Assembly (NCBI GenBank): GCA_947373245.1
Contig: CANBWY010000014.1
Span: forward strand, 1-42,074
Length of the DNA stretch: 42,074 bases
DNA from: Comamonadaceae bacterium
GTDB lineage: Bacteria; Pseudomonadota; Gammaproteobacteria; Burkholderiales; Burkholderiaceae_C
Reading direction: 5' to 3'
A program made the position numbers and the translations under genes. Of this stretch, positions 16,684 through 24,972 are shown in pieces. The notes beneath the pieces are model-generated. The model saw only the letters and a list, made by a program, of their open reading frames with translations, had not been told where the DNA came from and did no database searches. Numbering within the stretch: the first letter of the stretch is position 1; every line of letters starts with the position of its first letter.

Positions 16684-17653
16684 GGTCGTCCTCGTGTTGA
16701 ATGCGCGCTGCGCCGATTGGCGAGTGTGCCACAGGGGGCGACTCAGCCAAGGGCGCACCTAACCCATCCAACCAAGCGGCCAAAGCGTTCAAATCTAAGT
16801 CACGCCCTAACACCAGCCGAACTTGCACGCGAGCGTCCATGTCATGGGCCGCAATCACTTTCGCAGCCATGGGCAACTTGTCCGACAAAGCCCGCGCAGC
16901 CTCCCACTGCCCGGGGCGGTAAAAAATTTCGGTCGCCACTTGCTTGTAACCCGGTTGGTTGGTCAAACGGGCAGTGACGACGCCCAACGGTGCCAGACGT
17001 TGGGCCGTACGCCGGGCGAGGTTGGGAATGCCCACCCCATTGGAAACCTCAATCTTCAACGGATCACGCAATTCATACACATTGGCTTGCACAGCCACCA
17101 GTTGTGGCCCCTCGGACGCGACAGGTTTTGGCGTGGTGGTTTTGGGCGTGGTCAATGCCAGAGCGATGCCTTTGACTTGTGCCAGCAGCGCTTGGTTTTT
17201 AAGGGTCAACACACTCGCTGGGTTCAAGGCTTGCGCACGATCGAGCTGCGCTTGTGCGGACTCCAAGCGCCCCGCCATCATCAAGGCGTAGCCATAGTTG
17301 TTGTGCACAAAGGCGGCGTTAGGGTCTATGGCCAGCGCGCGCTCAAACAACGCATAGGCTGGCTCAGGCCGCTGAGTCTGGGCATAAATCACGGCCATCG
17401 CGTTCAGGGCACCCACATGTTCAGGTTGCAAGATCAAGACCTTGGCATAGCGCCCTTCGGCCACGTCCAATTGCCTCAAACCGTGTGCCTTGCGCCCCAA
17501 GATGAACAGTTCCTCCACCTCAGACACGGGGCTGGTGATACGCGCCACGGGTTGCATCTTGGGCGCGCCATCCGTGGGCGCGAGGGCAAACTGCGAACAC
17601 CCCATCAGCGCACCCGCAGACAGCGCCGAGACATATTTGACATAGTGGCTCAT
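16610..17653 (-). CDS. tadD: TadD-like TPR lipoprotein with LytR_C domain
   Basis: The start at 17653 is set by a strong ribosome binding site, AAGGAG six bases upstream; earlier in-frame starts at 17668 and 17683 lack one. The N-terminus is a lipoprotein-type signal with Cys at about residue 19 (ALMGC, a slightly atypical lipobox with Met). Tetratricopeptide repeats occupy about residues 40-160 (HVGALNAMAVIYAQ, AAFVHNNYGYALMMAG). A LytR C-terminal-type domain follows (IEVSNGVGIPNLARRTAQR near 205-270). TadD is an outer-membrane-associated assembly factor of Flp pili. The last ~45 residues have no domain similarity and run into the gst gene, suggesting a lost or shifted stop codon. Total 347 residues. 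Confidence 0.85.
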   Translation of the reverse strand: MSHYVKYVSALSAGALMGCSQFALAPTDGAPKMQPVARITSPVSEVEELFILGRKAHGLRQLDVAEGRYAKVLILQPEHVGALNAMAVIYAQTQRPEPAYALFERALAIDPNAAFVHNNYGYALMMAGRLESAQAQLDRAQALNPASVLTLKNQALLAQVKGIALALTTPKTTTPKPVASEGPQLVAVQANVYELRDPLKIEVSNGVGIPNLARRTAQRLAPLGVVTARLTNQPGYKQVATEIFYRPGQWEAARALSDKLPMAAKVIAAHDMDARVQVRLVLGRDLDLNALAAWLDGLGAPLAESPPVAHSPIGAARIQHEDDHARDHSSPLPLVALCGEGAIDLGV

Positions 17654-17659
17654 GACGTA

Positions 17660-17665
17660 CTCCTT
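17660..17665 (-). promoter_or_regulatory. Ribosome binding site fixing the tadD start
   Basis: On the minus strand AAGGAG is followed by six bases and ATG at 17653. It is the best ribosome binding site in the tad cluster and decides between three possible in-frame starts. Confidence 0.75.
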
Positions 17666-17672
17666 CATTGCC

Positions 17673-18614
17673 TCAATTTCCACCGCTCATGCTGGGCAAC
17701 AACACCTTGAAGATGCCAATCATGGCGGGCCCCAAAATCACGATGAACATGGACGGAAAGATGAAAAAAATCAAAGGGAAAAGCATCTTCACGGGAATCT
17801 TGGCGGCCCGCTCTTCGGCGCGCTGTCTTCGGGTTTCGCGCATCATGGACGACAGCGTTCGCATGGCGTTGCCCACGTCGGTGCCAAAGTGTTCGGACTG
17901 CAACAAGATCGTTACAAACGTGGTGACATCGGCCACACCGGTGCGCTGCACGAGGTTGTGCATGGCGTTCACGCGGGATGCTCCGGCTTGCAACTCCAGC
18001 AGCATGAGCCCCAACTCATCGGCCAAGGCGGGGCTACTCATGTGCAACTCTTCGCAGCTGCGTCGCATGGCAGCATCAAGGGCCAAGCCGGCCTCCACAC
18101 ACACCGTCATCATGTCGATGGCGTCTGGCAGTGCCTGATCTATCTCTTGCTGGCGCGCGCGAATCTTCATGGCCAACACCGCATTGGGCAAATAGCAACC
18201 TACGGTCGCCATGCCAAGGGTAAAAAAGACCACCGACATAGACAGGCTTTGGCCACGAACGAGACCGCTGTAAAACAAATACCCAAGCGGCAAGAGCAGC
18301 GTCAAAATTACTTTGATGCCAAAAAACACCGTCAGCCAACTCGCATCGCGCAAGCCGGCGTTCATGAACTTGACCCGAAGGTGCGACGCATCTTCCACGT
18401 CTTTGGGCGCACTCAAGTGGGCAAACGGCTGCGCCAATTTGGCCATCTTGGCGGTCCAGGCAGGCCCCGCCTCACTCGGCGTGTCAGCACCGCCTTGAAT
18501 TTGATTCAAGCGCCGGCCCAAGGCCACGTCGCGCGTGAGCCAAAACCCCAAGCCCAACACCATGCCTGTGACTGAGAAAAACACCGCAATGAGCAAGACG
18601 ACTGGCGTATTCAT
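17673..18614 (-). CDS. tadC: Tad pilus inner-membrane platform protein TadC
   Basis: The 313-residue protein belongs to the type II secretion F family, which forms the cytoplasmic-membrane platform of pilus machines. It has an N-terminal membrane segment (residues 4-25), a pair near 100-145, the conserved cytoplasmic domain with LPDAIDMMTVCVEAGLALDAAM near 165-185, and a C-terminal membrane segment (MLFPLIFFIFPSMFIVILGP). It lies 10 bases after tadB and 19 bases before tadD on the same strand. Its paralogue TadB is the other half of the platform. Confidence 0.92.
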   Translation of the reverse strand: MNTPVVLLIAVFFSVTGMVLGLGFWLTRDVALGRRLNQIQGGADTPSEAGPAWTAKMAKLAQPFAHLSAPKDVEDASHLRVKFMNAGLRDASWLTVFFGIKVILTLLLPLGYLFYSGLVRGQSLSMSVVFFTLGMATVGCYLPNAVLAMKIRARQQEIDQALPDAIDMMTVCVEAGLALDAAMRRSCEELHMSSPALADELGLMLLELQAGASRVNAMHNLVQRTGVADVTTFVTILLQSEHFGTDVGNAMRTLSSMMRETRRQRAEERAAKIPVKMLFPLIFFIFPSMFIVILGPAMIGIFKVLLPSMSGGN

Positions 18615-18624
18615 ACGGCACCCC

Positions 18625-19599
18625 TTAAACGCGAATATTCACAATTCGGAAAAGTAACAACACACCAATTCCCATCATCACCAGCGCGCCCATCACCAGC
18701 TTGATGCCCATGGGTTCGGTGAAAAGAACATGCATGTAGCTGGGGTTCAAGATGTTCAGAATAAAAGCCAATCCAAATGGCAGCGCCGTCAAGATATAGC
18801 CCGACAGCTTGCCCTCCGCCGCTAAGGTTTGGATCTTGCCAAACAGCTTGAATCGCTCGCGCATCAAGTTGGACAACATGTTCAACAGCTCGGTCAAATT
18901 GCCGCCCGTTTCTAACTGGATGATCACGGCCATCACAAAGTAGCGCATATCGCCACTGGGCACACGCTCGGCCAGATTGAGCATGGCGGTTTTGATGGAG
19001 ACGCCAAAGGTGATCTCATCGAACACGGCTTTGAACTCACTCGCAATGGGCTCTTGCGCTTCATCGCCCACCATGGACAGGGCTGCTGAAAAAGCATGGC
19101 CGGCTTTCAAGGCGCGGCAAATAAAGTCCAACGCATCGGGCAGTTGGCTGCTGATGCGTGCCATGCGATTGGACTTCTGCCATCGCACACGCAGCAAGGG
19201 GAAAAACAGCAACGCCACCGTCGTCACGGCCATCGTCACCCAAGCGCCTCGCAAGAAAATTCCCAACCCCACGCCGACCAAACCACTCACCACACACGTG
19301 CCTAACAGCTGCGCCACCGTGCTCTTGGCGCCTGCCTGCTGCAACAGATGGTCCAAGCTTTGTGCGCCCGAGTACTGAGACAGCAGCGCATGCACTTTGG
19401 GCGCGTTTGCCAGCAGTCGTTTTTTTTCAAAACCACCTTGCGGGCGGCCTGCCTCGCCTTTGACCAAGCCCTCTAGACGCTGCCTGACCCGCTTGAACTC
19501 TGGGCTACTGGTGTCGCTCCACAGCCAGTACACGCCTTCGACCAGCAGCACAGCAGCTAAAAATCCAAAGACCAACAAGAGTGTGGAATAGGTGTTCAT
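18625..19599 (-). CDS. tadB: Tad pilus inner-membrane platform protein TadB
   Basis: The 324-residue protein is the second type II secretion F-family platform component. The start at 19599 (MNTYSTLLLVFGFLAAVLL) gives a membrane segment at the very N-terminus, four bases after the cpaF stop; the open frame further upstream to 19701 lies inside cpaF and is rejected. The family core LPDALDFICRALKAGHAFSAAL is near 150-170 with a C-terminal membrane pair (YILTALPFGLAFILNIL, LVMGALVMMGIGVLLLF). It works with the CpaF ATPase to drive Flp subunit assembly. Confidence 0.92.
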   Translation of the reverse strand: MNTYSTLLLVFGFLAAVLLVEGVYWLWSDTSSPEFKRVRQRLEGLVKGEAGRPQGGFEKKRLLANAPKVHALLSQYSGAQSLDHLLQQAGAKSTVAQLLGTCVVSGLVGVGLGIFLRGAWVTMAVTTVALLFFPLLRVRWQKSNRMARISSQLPDALDFICRALKAGHAFSAALSMVGDEAQEPIASEFKAVFDEITFGVSIKTAMLNLAERVPSGDMRYFVMAVIIQLETGGNLTELLNMLSNLMRERFKLFGKIQTLAAEGKLSGYILTALPFGLAFILNILNPSYMHVLFTEPMGIKLVMGALVMMGIGVLLLFRIVNIRV

Positions 19600-19603
19600 G
19601 GTG

Positions 19604-20929
19604 TCACTCGTAAATTCTGGATTGATCAAAGGTGCCGTCCGGCAAGGACAGCCCAAACGATTTGAGCTTTTGCATGAAATGGGGGCGTACCCCCGTGGCA
19701 CTGAAGTAGCCCTGCACCGTGCCGTCAGAAGTCACGCCTGTCTGCATGAAGCTGTAAATCTCTTGCATGGTGATCATGTCGCCCTCGGTGCCCACAATCT
19801 CTTGCACACTCACCAGCTTGCGGTGGCCATCGGTCAATCGCGAAATTTGGATCACCACCGAAATGGCCGAGCTGATTTGTTGTCGCATGATCTTGGGCGG
19901 AATGGTCGTGCCCCCCATGCCCGCCATGTTCTCCAGGCGCGTCAAGGCATCGCGGGGCGTGTTGGCGTGCACCGTGGCCATTGAGCCTTCGTGTCCGGTG
20001 TTCATGGCTTGCAGCATGTCCAGCACCTCTAGCCCGCGCACCTCACCCAAAATGATTCGGTCGGGACGCATGCGCAAGCTGTTGCGCACCAGCGCGCGTT
20101 GTGTCACCTCGCCTCGGCCTTCTAAATTTGGGGGGCGTGTTTCTAAACGCACCACATGGGGCTGCTGCAAGCGCAACTCAGCCGCATCTTCAATCGTGAC
20201 AATGCGCTCGTTGTGGGGAATGCCCGCCGACATGACATTCAAGGTCGTGGTTTTACCTGAACCCGTCCCGCCAGAAATCAAAATGTTGAGCTTGGCCTTG
20301 ACCATCACCATCAACAGTGCGCCCAATTCAGGCGTCACGGTTTTGCTGCGAATCAAATCGTCCAGCGTCAAAGGCACCACAGAAAAACGACGGATCGACA
20401 AAATGGGACCGTCCAGCGCGAGCGGCGGAATGATGGCGTTCACCCGCGAGCCATCGGGCAAGCGCGCATCCACCATGGGGCTGGATTCGTCCACACGCCG
20501 CCCCACGCGCGACACGATCTTGTCGATGATTTTCATCAAGTGTGCGGTGTCAGAAAACACAACGTCCGTCAACTCCAGCCGCCCTTTGCGCTCCACATAC
20601 ACCTGCTTAGACCCGTTGACCAAAATATCCGACACCGTGGGGTCGTTGAGCAAGGGCTCCAAAGGCCCTAACCCTGTGACCTCGTTTTGAATGTCTTGCG
20701 TGATTTTTTTTCGGTCCTGCGCATTCAGCGCCACACCGGACTCGATCAACATGTTTTCAATCAACAGCCCCAGTTGGTCGCGCAACTGCTCTGGCGGCAA
20801 AGCATTGAGGCCTTTCAAATCCACGCGGCCTAGCAAATCTTTGTGGAGCTGGGCTTTGAGCTGGTAGTAATCGGAGGGAGTCGCCTCACTGGCGACGGCC
20901 ATGTCTGTGATGTGGCTTCTTAAACTCAT
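19604..20929 (-). CDS. cpaF: Tad pilus assembly ATPase CpaF/TadA
   Basis: The 441-residue protein is the type II/IV secretion-family hexameric ATPase that powers Flp pilus extension (and, in Caulobacter, retraction). Walker A GGTGSGKT is at 220-227; Asp and His boxes follow (VTIEDAAELRL; TGHEGSMATVHANTPRDAL), and Walker B is within PDRIILGEVRG. The N-terminal part (30-180) has the usual CpaF domain. It overlaps the cpaE stop by four bases and is followed by tadB after four bases. All catalytic residues are intact. The symbol tadA is avoided because the tRNA deaminase in this window shares it. Confidence 0.96.
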   Translation of the reverse strand: MSLRSHITDMAVASEATPSDYYQLKAQLHKDLLGRVDLKGLNALPPEQLRDQLGLLIENMLIESGVALNAQDRKKITQDIQNEVTGLGPLEPLLNDPTVSDILVNGSKQVYVERKGRLELTDVVFSDTAHLMKIIDKIVSRVGRRVDESSPMVDARLPDGSRVNAIIPPLALDGPILSIRRFSVVPLTLDDLIRSKTVTPELGALLMVMVKAKLNILISGGTGSGKTTTLNVMSAGIPHNERIVTIEDAAELRLQQPHVVRLETRPPNLEGRGEVTQRALVRNSLRMRPDRIILGEVRGLEVLDMLQAMNTGHEGSMATVHANTPRDALTRLENMAGMGGTTIPPKIMRQQISSAISVVIQISRLTDGHRKLVSVQEIVGTEGDMITMQEIYSFMQTGVTSDGTVQGYFSATGVRPHFMQKLKSFGLSLPDGTFDQSRIYE

Positions 20930-22101
20930 GATGATTTACCCCTCAATCCGCTGAACCAGCCACCTGTTTTTTGCTGCGGCGTTGGGTCTAAGGTTTCGGC
21001 CCAAGCGTCGAGGGCCAAGGCCACAGGGTCACGCGGCGCTAACGCCACCAACGGTCGCCCCTGGTTGATTGACGCGCTCACTGGCGCGTGGCTGTTAGGA
21101 ATGGTTTGTGTCACTTTCAGTGCGCAGGTTTTCTCCACATCTGCCAAGCTGATGTCACCGCCTTTTTCATTGCGATTGACCACCAAGTGCAACTTGTCAT
21201 TGGCATAGCCCAAATCGCGAAACACGTAGACCATGCGTTTGGCGGCGCGCACACACGGCAGGTTGAGTTGCAACACCAAATCAATGCGATCGGCCATGTC
21301 CAGCGCCTTGATCGTCAAGGGGTCTAACGTTTTGCCTATGTCCAACACCACGAAGTCATAGGTGGCACGGGCCAACTCGATGATTTTTTGAATGTCCGCC
21401 ACGCTCACATCACGCACATGCTCGGGCGACTCGGGGGCTGCCAAAACAAACAAAGAGTCGCTGACTTTGATCATGCTCGAAGCCAGCAAGGTGGCATCCA
21501 TCTGACATGATTTGTTGGCCAACTCCACCACGTTGGACACCGCCAAGCCGTCGCTTAAATAAATAGCCGCATCGCCAAAGTACAAATTCAAATCCAGCAC
21601 CGCCACCCGCTTGCCGTGCTTGGACAGGGCGTAGGCCAGATTGGTCGCCAAAAACGTGGCCCCTGCGCCCCCCTTGGACGGCATCATTGCCAACACAAGC
21701 CCAGATCGGCCGCCCTCGCGCCCGAGGTTGGCTTGGTGCGCCTGCATCCGTTGAATGGCTTGGAGAACCTGCGTCGAGTCCAGTGGCACAGCCAACACTT
21801 CGCGCACGCCAGCACGCATGGCGTGCATCAAAAAATCCGCAGAGCGGTCAGGGCTCAACACCACCAGCCAAGTCAGTGGATGACTCAGCAACACCTGTTC
21901 GACCCGCTTCATGTCTTGTCCGTCAGGTCCAGGCACATCCACAAACACCAGATCAGGTCGCTCAGCTTGCAACACCTCTGACAACACATCCGCACCGCCG
22001 GCATGCACCGTGATACGCGCGCCCGGCATCCCACAGACGATCTCCTTCAAGTCGTCCAACACATTGGCGCGTGGAGAAAGGGCTGAAATTTTGAAAGTCA
22101 T
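20926..22101 (-). CDS. cpaE: Tad pilus localisation protein CpaE/TadZ
   Basis: The 391-residue protein has an N-terminal receiver-like domain (Asp55 in LVFVDVPGPDG is at the phospho-acceptor position) and a C-terminal ParA/MinD-like ATPase domain. Its Walker A reads SKGGAGATFLA (143-149 core), keeping the deviant signature Lys but lacking the usual second Lys before Thr, as in many CpaE/TadZ proteins; ATP hydrolysis is therefore doubtful. CpaE/TadZ places the pilus machine at a pole. The ATG at 22101 overlaps the stop of the upstream tadE-type gene; the open frame extending to 22281 is within that gene and is rejected. Confidence 0.9.
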   Translation of the reverse strand: MTFKISALSPRANVLDDLKEIVCGMPGARITVHAGGADVLSEVLQAERPDLVFVDVPGPDGQDMKRVEQVLLSHPLTWLVVLSPDRSADFLMHAMRAGVREVLAVPLDSTQVLQAIQRMQAHQANLGREGGRSGLVLAMMPSKGGAGATFLATNLAYALSKHGKRVAVLDLNLYFGDAAIYLSDGLAVSNVVELANKSCQMDATLLASSMIKVSDSLFVLAAPESPEHVRDVSVADIQKIIELARATYDFVVLDIGKTLDPLTIKALDMADRIDLVLQLNLPCVRAAKRMVYVFRDLGYANDKLHLVVNRNEKGGDISLADVEKTCALKVTQTIPNSHAPVSASINQGRPLVALAPRDPVALALDAWAETLDPTPQQKTGGWFSGLRGKSS

Positions 22102-22655
22102 GGTGTGAACCCCAAACTTTCTGCGGGCATACGCACGGTAGAGACGGGAATGGTCAATGCGTCCAAGTAGGCGAAAAGCCCCACCATGGGTTGAAACGGC
22201 ACCCCATTGCATGGGCTGCCCGTGCAAACTTGGACTTGAACATATTTGATGCAACTGCTGGCCCGCGTGATATCTAGGCAAGCAGAGATGTTGTCGCCGG
22301 GGTCCGTGGGCATGGGCGCGACAGCTGTCAAACCGTCGGACTGGAGATAGGTGATGTTGACCGTGACATCGCTCACCTCGGACGCCGCTGGCAGCGTACC
22401 CGCATTGGACCTAAAGATGGCCGATTGCTTGAGTTGCGTGATGGCCGTTGTGTTGGTGAAATCAGTCACCACAGCTTGCCGTGCCGCACTGCGTGTGACC
22501 TCTTGCACGGTATTCCACAGGTACATCAAGCGCCCAAACTCAATCACACCCAACAACAACAAAAAGAACGGCAGGGCCACCAGCGCAAACTCCAGCGTGG
22601 CCACCCCGCGTTGATTGACTTTGGGATTCGCAAGTGCATGCGGGTGGCGCTTCAT
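22098..22655 (-). CDS. tadE: TadE-family pseudopilin
   Basis: The 185-residue protein carries one N-terminal hydrophobic helix after a basic start, with the TadE signature RGVATLEFALVALPFFLLLLG split across residues 16-36: a Gly before the processing site, Glu at position +5, then the hydrophobic segment. TadE proteins are minor pilins cut by the TadV peptidase. The C-terminal part has four Cys (ISACLDI, SSCIKY, QVCTGSPCNG) that could pair in the periplasm. Start at 22655 lies nine bases after the preceding gene's stop; a frame open to 22751 overlaps that gene and is rejected. Confidence 0.85.
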   Translation of the reverse strand: MKRHPHALANPKVNQRGVATLEFALVALPFFLLLLGVIEFGRLMYLWNTVQEVTRSAARQAVVTDFTNTTAITQLKQSAIFRSNAGTLPAASEVSDVTVNITYLQSDGLTAVAPMPTDPGDNISACLDITRASSCIKYVQVQVCTGSPCNGVPFQPMVGLFAYLDALTIPVSTVRMPAESLGFTP

Positions 22656-22663
22656 AGGACATC

Positions 22664-23158
22664 TCAATTCGTATAGCGCATCGTGGTGTGCGGTGCTAAG
22701 TTGAGGGTGCTGGCGTTGTTGACACCTGTGGTGTCGACAAATGGAAACCACTCGCCAAGCTGGATCGAAAACCCATTGACGCTCACACTGACGTTGCTAG
22801 GGGCCACGCCGTCTGTGCAAACGTCTGGGGTGAAATCACTTTTTAAGCACGCGACCTTCACGTACAGCCCAGAACTCGCAGTCGGATCGAGTTGGGGACT
22901 GATCTTGGCATCGTTCGCACTGAGCGCGGTCATTCTTCTTGCTTGGCCAACGCCTGCACTTGCGATGCTTGCTTTGGGCCAAGTGGAGAGCAAACGTGCC
23001 CCATCACGCGTGGCTTTGGTCAGGGCATCGGCATACCAAAACGCCCGACCAAAGGCAAAGATGCCCGCCGCCATCGACAAAAGTAGCACCATGACAATGG
23101 CGAATTCAATCACCACACCTCCTGTTTGTCGCTGTGTTCTGGCAAGTGTCGTGTTCAT
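22664..23158 (-). CDS. Second TadE/TadF-family pseudopilin
   Basis: The 164-residue protein has the same plan as its neighbour: basic start, GGVVIEFAIVMVLLLSMAAG (residues 13-32) with Gly, Glu at +5 and a hydrophobic helix, then a soluble periplasmic part with two Cys (VACLKSDFTPDVCTDG). It is probably the TadF-type minor pilin of the locus. It overlaps the tadG stop by four bases (ATGA). Confidence 0.82.
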   Translation of the reverse strand: MNTTLARTQRQTGGVVIEFAIVMVLLLSMAAGIFAFGRAFWYADALTKATRDGARLLSTWPKASIASAGVGQARRMTALSANDAKISPQLDPTASSGLYVKVACLKSDFTPDVCTDGVAPSNVSVSVNGFSIQLGEWFPFVDTTGVNNASTLNLAPHTTMRYTN

Positions 23159-24648
23159 TTGTACAACCGGATGTCTGAGGGGGGCACAGGGTCAAGCAAG
23201 CCATCAAATTCGCCATAGATCGACGATGGAAGAGTGGCTTTGGTTGTCATGAAAAAACGTCCCACGCCCAAAACTTTTATCTTGGCTGCGCAGTTATTAC
23301 CACTTGAATTGGCGCAATCCACAATGGCCACTTGCAGCACACGACGGTTCATTTTTCCTGTGTGGCTCGGGGGGGTGAAATACCGGCTTCCGACGGCCGT
23401 GTTGTAAGGCGACGTTGACGTACCAGATGGGTAACCTGTTGCTGTCGTGTCGGCGGTGTTGCCCGCATACAAACTGGACCAATCCGCTAGACCAAAGTTG
23501 GCATTGGCCGTGTCATCCGCTGTGGCATTGGGGGGCGTGCCCGAGGCTTTGACCGCACGGCTGTACGACCACAAAGCGCCGTAGTCAGCGGTTGCCAAAG
23601 GGGTTTTGGGTTTGAACGTATTGGGATCAATGCTGATGGATTGTTGGGAGGGCAAGGCGTTGCCACCGGGCTGCATCCAGTCACGCGGGTTGCCAGCGGG
23701 GCCGGCCCCGCCGCCCGATGGCACCGTGTATTCGGTGATGTTGATATCTGGTGGCGCACTGACCGGATCGCAGGTATTTCCCTGGTAGTTATCGAATCGG
23801 GAGTTCAGTGCTTTTTCAACTGGTCCAGCACTCACCCCCGTACTGCCATACACATATCCTGGCACACTGACAATCACAGTGGCGGAGCCTGTACAAATGT
23901 AGGGCGCTACGGTGCTAGCGCTTGAATTGCTGTTGCTGCAAGGCCCCGGATACACATCCACCGGGTTGATCAAATACGGCGTGCTCGTGCCAGACACATC
24001 CCCGAGTTGCATGAGGTTATAGGCCACGCCACGTCTGAATCCATACTCCGTCAGTTCATCTGCAAGCCCCGCCACAACGCGCCGTCCACCTGGGGTTGCC
24101 GCATCAATGGCGCACAGCCCAATGGGTGTGACATCGACCACAAAATACCCAGCCACAGCACTGCCAAACGCACCGGTTGAGGTGATGCCAATCACCTGCG
24201 CAAAAAATGTGTTGAGCGTCACGGGCGGAATAGCCACTTTGAGAAAGGTCTTCCCCGCCGCTTGCGCATCGGTGGTCACCGTGCTAGCCGGCACCATGGT
24301 GCAAGAACCATCATCTGGGCAACTGCCCACGCTGATATTGGCTGCGCTGAGGGTCACGGGAGACGAGAACTGGAAATTGTTTTGTGCGGCGATGGCAATG
24401 GCCGTATTCACGGCACCTGTGACACCACTGCCGCCATTCACACCATTGGCTTTTTGATTCAACTCTTTGGCGCCTGCCAGCGCCGCTGCATCCGCTGCGT
24501 TTTGTAACTCGGTGCGAACCACATAGGTGCGCCCTAGGTCAATCGCAAATGCCATGAAGCCAAACAACAACACCAGCAAAAGACCGAACATGACCAACAC
24601 CGCCCCGCCTTGGCGGTGACGCATGGGGTGTGGTCTACCCGTGCACAT
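23155..24648 (-). CDS. tadG: TadG-like minor pilin/anchor protein
   Basis: The 497-residue protein begins with a TadE/TadG-type helix (GGAVLVMFGLLLVLLFGFMA, residues 14-33) followed by AIDLGRTYVVRTELQNAADAAALAGA, the widely shared putative Flp-pilus-assembly TadE/G-like opening. The large remainder is secreted, Gly/Thr/Ser/Pro-rich and Cys-bearing, without a recognisable von Willebrand domain. It may cap or anchor the pilus in the envelope. The ATG at 24648 follows the lipoprotein gene by three bases; an internal ATG at 24624 is also possible. Confidence 0.85.
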   Translation of the reverse strand: MCTGRPHPMRHRQGGAVLVMFGLLLVLLFGFMAFAIDLGRTYVVRTELQNAADAAALAGAKELNQKANGVNGGSGVTGAVNTAIAIAAQNNFQFSSPVTLSAANISVGSCPDDGSCTMVPASTVTTDAQAAGKTFLKVAIPPVTLNTFFAQVIGITSTGAFGSAVAGYFVVDVTPIGLCAIDAATPGGRRVVAGLADELTEYGFRRGVAYNLMQLGDVSGTSTPYLINPVDVYPGPCSNSNSSASTVAPYICTGSATVIVSVPGYVYGSTGVSAGPVEKALNSRFDNYQGNTCDPVSAPPDINITEYTVPSGGGAGPAGNPRDWMQPGGNALPSQQSISIDPNTFKPKTPLATADYGALWSYSRAVKASGTPPNATADDTANANFGLADWSSLYAGNTADTTATGYPSGTSTSPYNTAVGSRYFTPPSHTGKMNRRVLQVAIVDCANSSGNNCAAKIKVLGVGRFFMTTKATLPSSIYGEFDGLLDPVPPSDIRLYK

Positions 24649-24651
24649 GTG

Positions 24652-24960
24652 CTATTGCCCTGTGCCAGTGGACCCATTCGAGCCACCGATGCCAAACACT
24701 TCAAAGGTTTGAGGTGGCGTCTTGAACGATTCTTGGTAGCGCCCTTGTGTGCTCGCAGCCGCTTGGCCATCGATACCCAGCACAGGGTCGTCCCCCTTAG
24801 GCACGGATGGGTCTAGCGTTTGCTGTTGTTGCGCGGCACGCACGGCGTCACCAAACTTGGCATCCAAATTTGGTGTGGTGCTGCCGCAGCCTGTGAGTTG
24901 GTAGATCAGCCCCAGCATCGTGACGATCCACAACGCACGGTAGAAGAGTTTGGCGGTCAT
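24652..24960 (-). CDS. Small tad-locus lipoprotein
   Basis: The 102-residue protein has a lipoprotein signal peptide with a good lipobox (QLTGC, Cys about residue 25), so it is probably attached to the outer membrane. The mature part is short and disordered-looking, with LDAKFGDAVRAAQQQQTLDP near 32-51 and a Gly/Ser/Thr end. It lies between the secretin gene and tadG; small lipoproteins at this place help secretins reach or stay in the outer membrane (a pilotin-like role, inferred). No enzymatic motif is seen. Confidence 0.78.
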   Translation of the reverse strand: MTAKLFYRALWIVTMLGLIYQLTGCGSTTPNLDAKFGDAVRAAQQQQTLDPSVPKGDDPVLGIDGQAAASTQGRYQESFKTPPQTFEVFGIGGSNGSTGTGQ

Positions 24961-24972
24961 GGCAGCGCTCCT

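Noticed and set aside
22102-22281. N-terminal extension of CpaE
   Set aside because: The extra 60 codons lie inside the tadE-type gene, and the ATG at 22101 forms a normal ATGA overlap and begins the conserved receiver-like domain.
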